DNA of 64,000 bases from Paramacrobiotus metropolitanus. Taxonomy: Eukaryota; Tardigrada; Eutardigrada; Parachela; Macrobiotidae. The stretch lies in NCBI RefSeq assembly GCF_019649055.1, contig NW_026570419.1, forward strand, positions 1 to 64,000, read 5' to 3'. The notes under the pieces are model-generated. The model made no database searches and was not told the DNA's origin. It saw only the letters and a program-made list of their open reading frames with translations. The translations under genes and the position numbers were made by a program. Positions 54,201 to 64,000 of the stretch are shown piece by piece. Position 1 is the first letter of the stretch. Each line of letters starts with the position of its first letter.

Positions 54201-57200
54201 TTCGGCCAGGCTGTCCTCCAGTGACCGCACCTGATGGTCGTAATGAGCGATCGTCTTGTCGCGGGTCTCCAATATCTCCATCGTCTTCCGCAGCTCCTCC
54301 ATCAACGTGCCCCTGTTCTGCTCCAGGAATGCCATCTGTTGTTCGGTGCTGGTCAGACGCTTCTCCAGCTCCCGTATCCGATCTTCGCACTCGACTAAAC
54401 TCTGCTGCCGCAACGATGCGTTCTGCCGCGCTGTCTGCAGTTCTTCGGTCATCTGCAGCTTTCCGTGTTCTACCATGACGATGTGTTGTTCCAAGTGATA
54501 CACAGATGTCTGTAGTATAGCGCAGCTGTTCAAGGTTTCCTGCAGTTGATCACGGCATTTCAGTAGACTGGTGACCTCCGTTTGAAGTGCGCCAATCTTG
54601 TCTTCGGCAATCCTTAGCATCCGGTCTTTCTCCACCAATTTCACATCGGTTTCCTTCTTATATGCTTCGTATCGGCGCAGCGAGTCGATATGCAATTTCC
54701 TCTGGGCTTTCAGCTCCTGCACATCGGACTGTAGTTCATTACCATCGGCGATCGCTGCAGCTAATCCAGCTTGGAACTGCCGAATCATCTCGTTCTTCTT
54801 CTTCGTCTCGATGGCAAACAGTTCCGGCGAGGAATTCTCCGGCAACCGTTCGCTCTCTAATATCTCCACCTTCTCCTTTAATTCTTTATTCTGGTTTTTT
54901 ATGGTGTCGAGTTCTTTCTTGCACACTTCCAGCTCGTCAGACCGGCGTACCAACGTTTTTACAGCCTCTTCCATACTTTCATAACGCTGGATTTCCCGGT
55001 CTTTCTCCGCAACGGTCTGCTTAAGGGTTTCGTTCTGCGCTAGCAGTGTCCAGATACGAGACTCTTTTCCGGTGTGCGATGCAAAGTTGGCGATTCGCCG
55101 CTCCAATACATCGATGTCTGCTTGTGCCGCAAGAAACTTCTCATCTCTAACTTGAAGGGCGGTGCGCAGTTCGGTTGTCTCGCGCTTGGATTCCTCCAAC
55201 TCCCTATCCCGCTGTATCAGCTCTTCCAATACTCTCCGCAGGTCGCTCTTCTGGGTACCTACCACTTCTTTTAGTGCCTTCATTTTGTCGTTAACAGCAG
55301 CCACCTTCTGGTTAATCTGGTTGGTCCTGGAAGCCACCTGGTCGGTGACGCGCCCATAGATCGCTGAAAAGTCCTTCGTCTTATCCCGAACCAGATTCAG
55401 AACGTCTTGCAATAGAATGATGCTGTCTTTCCGCTCCGGTTTCTGTGCAATATCGCCATGCCGACTCTCCAACGCGGCAATGGTGTTCTCCAGTAAGGCT
55501 AGCCGCTCCTGGCTGTCTTTCAGCAGCGCAACCTTCTCGTTGATGTCCCGTGTGTACTGGTCTGACTGGACGCCCATTAGCCGTTCGATCTCCTGGTTCT
55601 TCTGTAAAAGGTCATTGACGTCCTTGCGGGCCTCGGCTTCAGTTTGGATGAGCTCCATGTAGTGTTCGTACAGTTGTGGGACATGAGGATTCCCCTGGGG
55701 TTTGTCCGCGTCGGCAGCACCCCGTGGTGAGGGCCATCCATCGCCGACCCGCGTCGTTCGCCGCCGACGGCCGGCCAAGGAGGGAACTGGTGAGTGCACA
55801 TCGGTCTGAATGCTCGCATCCGCCAACTTCACACTGGATACGTATGATAATGTGGAGACTGTTGGGGTGTCGTCCGTCTGCATGCGTGAGTTAACGAATT
55901 TCACTGGATCGCTCGGATGCACCGTGATGAGATCTGAAAACGTACAACAGAAAAACTAATTCTCTAGACTGTGCAGTATTATTGCGTTTATGACGAATGT
56001 CTTCTCTTAATGCAGTTACGAAAAATACCGCTAGGAACCAATGGCTATTTTTGGGATTTTTTGTTTTGTGACCTTTCTGTATCATTTGCTTTCTTTTACA
56101 TATAATGCAGCCACTAGAGGAACTTGCACCACCGAGTCTGGTGAACAAGAAAAACCTTGCACACGCTCAGTGTTCTACGTGATGCGGGCGGTTCCCGAGT
56201 TAAACAGTCAGGGGGGGAAGCAGTAGCTGGATCGGGCAGTGGTGCAATTTCATCTAGCGATTACAACAAATAATACGCAAGAGAGTTTAGGAGTTTCAAT
56301 AATTTCAGTTTCCTTTCAAGCCACAGATGGAGAAGATGCAAGACATTACATAATTGAAAACTTTTGTACGAACCAGGATTAGTTTCTTATGAACAACTCG
56401 TTTCCATGAGTTTATACGCTAGAAGCTGTCATTAGAGATTCTGCGGGTAAAACGCTGTATCTGTTCGTGAAACAGTGAAGGAGAGAAAGATCCATGACAA
56501 TTTTTTGTTGTAGAAAATCGGAAATTAGTTAGTCGATTTACTATTTTTGCAACAAATACCGATGGATACATTGTTATCTGCTTTACGATTAACTGCTCTT
56601 AATGTTTATTACAAAAACGTACGCAAATAACGTTTTCCTTCGCGAAAGTTTTAACGACTGAAAATGAGTTGTTTAACATTAAGATACAGAGATTGTAATG
56701 TGCAGATTGGCATAACAGATATACCAAAATCAAGTTAACTATCTAACCTGATTGTCTGCTTTGCAGAGACGACGCTATCCGCGGTGGATGCCTCAAATAC
56801 TCCACAAACCGCGGATCAACACCCATCAGCTCCATATGCCGCTGCTCGAACCCGTTGATGGTCTGCTCCTGGAACGACATCACAAAGACATCCTGCGTGG
56901 CATTCCGTCCCACCACCTCCACAATCGATCCCAACAGCGCAATAGTCCGTCCCGTCCGCACCGCTATATCCCCGAACGCATCCCCCCGAATGTTGCGCAG
57001 TGCGTCCAAGAACTCCTGCATTTGCCCGAGATACAGATCCAACTGCTCCAACTCCACCCCCTTCCGCTTCTCCGTGACGGCATAACGGTAGTTGCTGAGC
57101 AGGGCCACCATGTAGCGCGGCAGACAGAAATTCAGGATCTGATTCAGGTCGGCCACGACCACCAGCACCAGATTACGGTAGGGAGGCGGACGTGGATGGT

Positions 57201-57392
57201 ACGGATCGGGACTGACGGAGCGCACCGTGCGTACGGACCACGGCTTAGTGTCGGGGCGATGGATACGCTTGCGCTCCTCATCGGTGTCGAAATCATCGTC
57301 TGTTGACGCTTCGAGACTCACGGACTCGATGTCCACACTCGATTTACTCTGGGCCACACGGATTATGTTCACGGGGTCATCTGACGGCGTTT
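51278..57392 (-). CDS. Large coiled-coil protein, four exons seen
   Basis: Exons in transcript order are 57392-56748, 55933-54048, 53716-52475 and 52159-51278. All borders are GT-AG and phases agree (1, 0, 0); the first listed exon also needs one upstream base, so 5' exons are missing. Exon 57392 has a Pro/Arg region (DPYHPRPPPYR) and a helical domain. The next two are almost continuous heptads (ELEKRLTSTEQQMAFLEQ; LEHKITDMDKM) over some 900 residues. The last exon is a globular, Lys-rich C-terminus (TKTVRRPIKHPVK). The Asp-Pro-Val motif SDDPVN/SDPVKF follows the acceptor in both of the first two exons. It resembles cytoskeletal or centrosomal scaffolds; no family recognised. Confidence 0.8.
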
Positions 57393-60300
57393 CTGCAAGA
57401 TAAAAAGATTAGTATTTCATGACGACCAATAAAACTGATTGCCTATGAAAAGTGAAAAAGCTATCGTCCTGAACTGTTCTCATGTACATACAAAACTTAA
57501 CGGTATTAAATTGGCACAAATCTGACGAAATTGCATGCTTTCAGTCACTCCGACATAATTATATTAAAAGGAGAAAGTGCAAAATCAAAAAAAATTAACT
57601 GTTTATAGCCTACTCTGTACAGCCTACAGGTACATCAAAACTGCCACATTAGTATTCGCGATGAAAGATGACTGATATAGTTATGAGAAGCAGAATTAAT
57701 AGCGATGTTGTTTACTTGTACACATTCGCTTACTTTTGAAACGAAGAGCTTTCTTAAGCCGATTCATTTGGCCAAGAAAGAGTCAACGTTTTACCCGATT
57801 ATCGTACACGGAAACCCTACATCCCAATTTCCCAAACAAAGCCTGTGACAGGATATTCCAACATACAAAATTCGACGTAGTACCCGTATTATAACTACAT
57901 AAAGATTCACTGCTCATTGACAATCCATGCAAAAGTGCAAACCGCTGTCTATACACGAACGGCATAAATTATGGGCTTCTTTGCGCTTGATCGCAAACTC
58001 CAAAGTAATCTTTTATAAGAAAAGTATAATTTAGAGACTGTAAAACGGATTGATGCATTGTAGAATCGTGAGATATATGCTTTTTTCAACAACTAGGGCG
58101 CCACAGTTTACAACTAATAACATCAGTATTTTTTATTAAAAAAAACAACATTACTACGAGTATATGTCCGTAAAGTCATACTGCCACTGCTAGCAATGAC
58201 AGAGTTGTTAAGTACGTTATGTAATTAGTCCACGTTAATACGGTAACAGCAATGCTCATTTCATCTTGTTCACTACTGTAAACATGCTCCGAGAGCCGTC
58301 CCGGACTTCCGGTTCAGTCGGTTGGGTGCATCTGGTTCCCAAGCAACTACCTTTTCGCAGTTGTTTGTGCTGTGCTGCCAACTCGTCACGGGGACCCGAT
58401 TCAGTGCACTTTTTCTGTGTTCGATGCGATGCTTACTTTTAAATACGTCCGTGATTTTTGTCAATAATTTATGGCCTTCGGAAATTAAAAGGGATTAATG
58501 CGAGTTTAATTTCAGTTATTTCTAATCCACTGAAATTTAGATTTTTTCATCAATTCAGACCTGGTCGTGATTGTACACTGTGCGCATACGTCATTATTTT
58601 GTCTTTTTTGGTAAGTTTTGCTCGTACCTGCATCTCGTTGTATTCGTTGTGCGCGTCACGCGATTCTGTGTAACGTCGTGTTACATCTAAGAGCGATGTG
58701 GTTCGTATTTCAGTAACTTTTTAGCCAAGAATTTATTCAAAATGTCAGAATAATTGAACGGTATTTCTGCAGTTTACTGCAGTGGCATTATTTAGTTTGT
58801 CCTGGCAGTGTAACGGTATAATATTATTTACTACTATTTCGTTACTATTTATTTATTATTCAATTTGCTTATATCTTTCAGTGTATTATACCTTTAACTT
58901 TAATCTTGAGTTTCCATTAATCTTGAGGTTTGCTGTGAGCGGCAACACGCCCTAATACAAAACAGGGACAAGGCTTGCTAAACCGGTCTGTGGTGTCGAG
59001 GATAACTGCGAGAATACATTTTTCATAACACTTTAAAAACTTTTACCCGCACCTGATTATCAGGTGTTGCTTGTGTAACCTGAATTTAGCAAAATATAAA
59101 ATACGCATAGCTAAGAGTAAAATTATAAAAGTATGGGAGTTACTCAGAACTTCAGGAGTACGCTAGGTAGCATGATCGCGAGCTTGTGGTCTGCATATTT
59201 CGGCGGAGCTTTACGGTAAGCCTGTGCAGCAGAACACTACTAGAATGATCGTCTTTCTTTACGATTACTATCTGTACCAGTCTACCACTGATGGAATACA
59301 GCCCTGCTACGCCAAGTTCGGACACTTTCTTCGAAAAATTATCACAACTCACCCATTAAGAATTATAGCCGCGTTTTATTCTTTTATTATCAGCGTATGT
59401 GTCCAGCAACTTTTTCATTTAAAGGTTTTACGCTGAAAGCATGCCTCGAATTACAGTGAGGTCTAAACTAGAGCGGACCAGCTTCCAAATAGGGCTCGAC
59501 CTATTAGTTCTGGGTTTCATCTCCCTTTTCACAATTCGTTTAAAAATTCCACACCTTTTCTAATCTAGATTAGTTAATTTTATGATGTTTGCCAATCAAT
59601 TCACTTGCGAATGGGGCCTAACGCAGCCCCGTTTCTACCAAGACTACGTGACCTTTGCAGCATTCCTGCGGGCACCGTCGAAATATTGGATTACCTTTTT
59701 CGGGCGACAGCCGTACAGCCGTGAGCAGTCGCAAATGTCTAATCTTGATAAAATCTTGTTTATAGATGCCTGTGCTTCAACTTAAGGTTTTTCGTTCCCA
59801 AAAAAAACCGGATACGTATCGTCCCCACGAATTATGATATCAATCACAACATTTTTTAGACACTGCTTTGTTAGGTTTTTCTTCCAGTTGTCCGGTACAT
59901 GCATTTTCCCGCCTGTGTGGTAGATAGGTGTCGATTCATTAAAATCGTGTAAATTGACCCATGTTTCACCCATGGAAACGGTCAACTCAAATTATCCACA
60001 TCTGTACGCTAGGCAACCGCGCTCTCCAGCGGGTGTGTTATAGCATACTAGTCTATGGGAGACGAACTCTGGTTTGAGGTCACCTCGAGGACCGATTGCG
60101 CAGGGCTGAGTTATTGAACTGTAACGAACACCCTTCGGGTAGTTATAAAGTTTCCAAAATAGTTGACTTAAAAATTCAGGTTCGTGAAGTTTCTAGAGGG
60201 GCAGTTATAAGCACCCTAAAAACTAAAACCGGCCCACCCACTTAATCACCGCCTACCTACTCAGCAATATGTCGGAAGATTCCAGTTTTGGTTTCTTTAG

Positions 60301-62254
60301 ATCCACAATAAAAAGTTACACTAGAAAAGTGTTAAAAGAAAAACATTACAACGAAGAAAAGTTTTTTTGAATTTATTTTATGCGACTGTCCGAACTTGGC
60401 GTAGCAGGGCTGTACATCGATGTATCGGTAATTCAGGCTTCATTTTATTTCTCCCTCAAATGGAGATAATTTGGATTTTACAAAGTTTCACGTTACAAGT
60501 ACATAGCTACTGCTTATACACAGTTAATGAACAGTGTACAGTTAGTACGATATCAAGCAGGTCATGAGCATTGCGTGGTTCATATATGGCGACACGGAAG
60601 TCCAGACATGGACGAAATTATAGAAATCAAAGGTACATTCATTGGCATGATCGGCTTCTCATTACGGAGATCGTGATCGTTCTTCTGTTTTTCGTATTCG
60701 TAATCATCAGTTCACAGTGGACTTTTCGCGCGAATTTTTGACTGTAGCGGCAATCTAAGAACAGATAACAGTGGTTTCTTTTTTCTGGTGGTTTTGGCAT
60801 AGCAGATACTTACCGACATAGCATTCTGACCGCTCCGGTCATCTGCGAAACTGACAAACACTTTCTTCGCATCCCTGCCAAGCGCAGACTGCTTTTTGTT
60901 TCGTTGTCGTTAATTTTTAAGCAAATTAACAGAAAATTTCGCGTTGGTTTAAGCGCTGTGTTATAAAATTATTAGTTGCCGCATGCCTGTTAACGTTTTT
61001 TAATGAGGCTCACTGGTTCCTATTTTCCATTCGGAGTAGCGTCACACTGGCAATCCCTGTTAGGCATAAGTTAAAAGTTAGAATTTTGACCCTTGGGTTA
61101 GACGTGAGCCTTGGGTGAGACTGCCGGGAACGACACAGGCACAGCCGGATTTTCTCCTCTCTGGTATTTTTGTCCACTGTAAGTAACCGGATGCCGTAAC
61201 AATTCAGGCCAGATTGCGCATCGTTATTGCGTATCGGTAAACCAGGGTTACCTTTTTGGACCGGCTTCCCCAATGGTATTTTTGTAGCATACGGACGTCA
61301 CGTTACTACTAGACCGGTTCGCAAGCCGTAAATCTGGACTATTTTCTGTAGTCCAGTCTTTTGTTCGTTTGAAATGCCATCTTTGACGTTACAGAGTTGG
61401 TGTCGTAAGAGTAAACTGCCAGAACGTGTGTTTTTGGGTGCTGATCACAATCCCTTCTGACGCGCCATCGCAACACGCCTTTTCTTAATAGCGCAGTCAT
61501 CCTTTTACTTCCACTTCGATGGATACGCTTGTGGTTGTTCCTCGGCTTTTGTTTTAACAATCATAGAAATGCATCAAGAAAATTTAAGGAATATTTATTA
61601 TTAGCGCCGGTGTAGGCCGCGGCTGCCATGGCGGTGTCGAAAATCCAAGTTACCGCAAAAGCTTCATCATAAACGGCTGGACAGAAAAAAAACTTAGCAC
61701 ATCAACATAGAAACGAATTCCTGCTCAATCTGCATTTTAATTTTTATGTAGATAAATGCATTTTTGGCATTCCAGTCTAATAATTTTGTGACGGGTATGT
61801 AACCTGCAGTATTTACGTACGTACTGTTTCGGCAGTTACAACGATCCGATCTTTTTTGGCTCGAAGACGTAGATGTGATTAATCTCAACCTAATATTGTT
61901 CTAGAGGGCTGAGACAATCATAATAATATTGTACTGCGTAATGGCTTCTCCACGCTTAACTATGGGAAGTTTGTTGGCGGAGCAAATTGCAATAATAAAC
62001 ATTATTAAATCAAAAGGTGCACGCACATTGTTTGGAGCGGTGAATGACTTCTGTTCGTAATGAATACATGCGTAATTACCATATTTAAAATGATACAGAT
62101 ATTGGTTAAAAAAGCGACGACAAAAATCTTACTGGAGAATGTACTAATTTTCATTCTCGTACTCGTTCTATGGCGTGGCTTTCATATCTGGGATTCCACA
62201 TCACTTTAATACGTTTGCAGTATATATAGTGCATGCCCGCTGTTTGAAATTTTG

Positions 62255-62285
62255 TTGTCAGCCTATATAATATATAGGCTGACAA
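62255..62285. repeat. Perfect 31-nt palindrome
   Basis: TTGTCAGCCTATATA, a central A, then the exact complement: 15-bp arms, AT-rich centre. Confidence 0.9.
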
Positions 62286-62975
62286 TACAAATATTATTTC
62301 TATTGGCACTTAACACTGTAAGACAGGAAGAAGGCGCAACCAAACTGAATGCTGCAAAACAGCAACCATGTCCGCTCTTTACTGCTGGATTACGAGCGGA
62401 TTTCATGTACGTACTATTAGTAAAATGACCACCCTGTACTGCTACTACTTGGGGCGTTACGCTTTCGGTACATTTTACAATGTCAAATGTTGCTTTTAGG
62501 ACTGGTTTTCCGCTTTTGGTGCCCTTTGTGTGGCCATTCAAGTGGTCACAAAAGGTATGCACTGGAAGCGGAACGCTTGTCAGAAGTTCAGATCCGTCAA
62601 GTGTTGACATGCCAGATCTATCAAAAAATTTCATGCAGTTCGGGTTACAGCGCAAGTAAGCGCATGAACTAATTTTTGGTAGTGCCGTTGCAGATTGACA
62701 TGACTGCAAATCAGGAATAGAATGGGGCACGTTATAATACTCACTTGCGAAAGTTTAAGTTTTCGTACATGAGAAGTTGGGATGTTCCTTTCGGCAAAAT
62801 TATGGTAGTACTTATATTATGGTCTATGCGTGTTCAATGTTAATGCACGTAAGTTTTTTAAAGTAACGCATTTTCGATCCTGCACTTAATAGTAGCGTAT
62901 GGCATGTGTCAAAACTTCCGAAGACATATTAATAATATTTTTATCTCGAAACCGTTGTCGGTATACCGTATAAAT

Positions 62976-63017
62976 TTATAATTATACGCGCCCTATTATA
63001 ATTATACGCGCCCTATT
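62976..63017. repeat. Short tandem direct repeat
   Basis: Two copies of ATAATTATACGCGCCCTAT in direct succession. Confidence 0.8.
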
Positions 63018-63532
63018 ATAATAACCAACACTTAACAACAATCAACAATCAACACTGTAGCAATAGAAGCTATCAGTAGTACCTTAGCAACGCATTAGCC
63101 TCGGGACCGATGAGCATGCCTTCTGGCAGCAGACTGAATAACGCATGCTGAGTACTGTAATATGGAAGTACTTGGAACTTGACGAACTTCAAGTACTAGT
63201 TCATACTTGGAACTTGACGCATGGGTAAAAAGTAATAAGGGTGTATGTGTCTTTATAAAATGTGAACAAGGCAAATTTTTCAGAAAAGCGAAGGAAATGG
63301 ATTTCGACTATTATGGCTTAAATCATTTTTCTGGAATTTATTTATGGTCATCGGTTCCTTTTGAATAACAAAGAATTTTGAAAGGTTTAACTTATCTAAG
63401 GAATAAATTAGACATGTTTCGTTGATCTTTCAAACCAGAGCACGCCATGAACTACAGAATACGCTCCAGCTAGTTACGCCATCTAAATACGAATAAGCTG
63501 TGCCCGTGTTATGCTGCTTTATCATAACCGGA

Positions 63533-64000
63533 ATGAAAGACCAAACAGATCTTACCACGCAGTCCCTCGCTGTGGAAGTTGCTGTACTACCTGCCGAACC
63601 TGTTCTCTATCCGCCTAGCGGACTCCGCGAACGATACGAATCGCGTCGCCATGCACAACACGACAGCTTGCTACAAACGCTGCAATCCGAGATGCGGTCG
63701 ATTGCCCGTATGACGGAGCAGTCCCACTCCTCGCTCTTGGCATCGCTTCGAGAGGTTCTCACTGCCAGCCATTCCCAGATGCGTGAGATGTTGAATTCCC
63801 TCGATCCGCAAAAGGTCACCGCTCCCCAGCTATCGTTGGAGCAATATCGCAATGCAGAAAATGCGATATCCGCGCAAGCTGCTTTCAGAAGAGAGAGAAT
63901 AGAGAAAGCCATGGAGGACGTAGACGCTTTGGAATCGGTGCGGGTGGCGAAAGTCGCGGATGTGTTTGATCGGATAAAGATTAACTTGATCGCCAAATCC
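63533..64000 (+). CDS. Helical protein, N-terminal part, runs off the window
   Basis: From ATG 63533 the frame is open for 156 codons up to the last base of the window. After a short Val/Pro-rich start (VEVAVLPAEPVLYPP) the sequence is charged and helical (SLLQTLQSEMRSIARM; ERIEKAMEDVDALESV), typical of coiled-coil proteins. GC-rich third positions mark it as coding, unlike the 5 kb to its left. It diverges from the large coiled-coil gene on minus. Family not recognised; the rest lies beyond 64000. Confidence 0.7.
   Translation, partial: MKDQTDLTTQSLAVEVAVLPAEPVLYPPSGLRERYESRRHAQHDSLLQTLQSEMRSIARMTEQSHSSLLASLREVLTASHSQMREMLNSLDPQKVTAPQLSLEQYRNAENAISAQAAFRRERIEKAMEDVDALESVRVAKVADVFDRIKINLIAKS

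Larger units (their letters stand above)
57393..63532. other. Long interval without a supported gene
   Basis: It should hold the 5' exons of the coiled-coil gene. A GC-richer patch at 58280-58440 on minus, followed by a donor-like GTAAGC near 58430, is a candidate but has no clear ATG. All other frames are short. Two short repeats are listed separately. Confidence 0.4.

Noticed and set aside
52766-55662. Several ORFs on plus across 52.7-55.7 kb
   Set aside because: All lie opposite the coiled-coil exons on minus, whose splice phases agree across four exons.
63607-63996. 129-codon ORF on minus at the right edge
   Set aside because: It is a shadow of the open plus-strand frame from 63533, which has coding-like helical composition.
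1-64000. CRISPR array or other prokaryotic systems
   Set aside because: No regularly spaced repeat-spacer arrays, and introns and eukaryotic elements throughout.

Overview
The window is animal genomic DNA: split genes with GT-AG introns, GPI-anchored three-finger proteins, a non-LTR retrotransposon, MITE-like and tRNA-derived repeats. The gene set fits an invertebrate, but nothing fixes the phylum. About a third of the window (496-21244) is one Polinton/Maverick, a virus-like DNA transposon, bounded by inverted repeats of about 177 bp that are roughly 97% identical.

Polinton, 0.5-21.2 kb. The core set is present but decayed: minor capsid/penton, pVI-like protein, DDE integrase with chromodomain, packaging ATPase, major capsid protein, adenovirus-type protease and protein-primed DNA polymerase B. 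Nearly all carry frameshifts or stops. Unusual cargo is (1) an ADP-ribosylglycohydrolase (ARH3-like) domain that runs into a BIR domain, (2) a TATA-binding-protein-like gene, (3) a 2xBIR-RING IAP beside the right terminus, and (4) a TATA-driven spliced locus at 16.4-18.1 kb whose exon 1 fits two downstream acceptors in phase. One protein would carry a PPPY motif, the other a Pro/Ser/Arg-rich tail. The ARH gene is split between 7.6-7.9 kb (+) and 1.6-1.0 kb (-). Both halves lie next to capsid genes, and a single inversion of about 1.62-7.91 kb explains both chimeras. At 18.2-20.1 kb two 0.8-kb inverted arms flank a second copy of the 16.4-kb promoter.

Host region 1, 21.2-32.5 kb. It holds two tandem GPI-anchored Ly6/uPAR-type genes (24.9 and 26.4 kb), a third on the minus strand (31.8 kb), tRNA-derived repeats, a MITE, a 51-bp minisatellite and a partial gene duplication at 30.6-31.5 kb.

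Retrotransposon, 32.5-37.8 kb. An I-group-like non-LTR element on the minus strand (gag, endonuclease, reverse transcriptase, RNase H) has a 16-bp target-site duplication and a CAA-rich 3' tail. It sits between the two copies of the 30.6/38.0-kb duplication.

Host region 2, 38-64 kb. Multi-exon secreted Cys-rich genes on the plus strand (38.2-40.9 and 42.2-44.6 kb), a probable further gene (45.6-46.6 kb), a MITE with a 5-bp TSD, a foldback element carrying a nested insertion, a Ly6 gene and a broken Ly6 paralogue facing it (49-50.2 kb), a large coiled-coil gene on the minus strand with four phase-consistent exons (51.3-57.4 kb), and the first part of a helical-protein gene running off the right edge.
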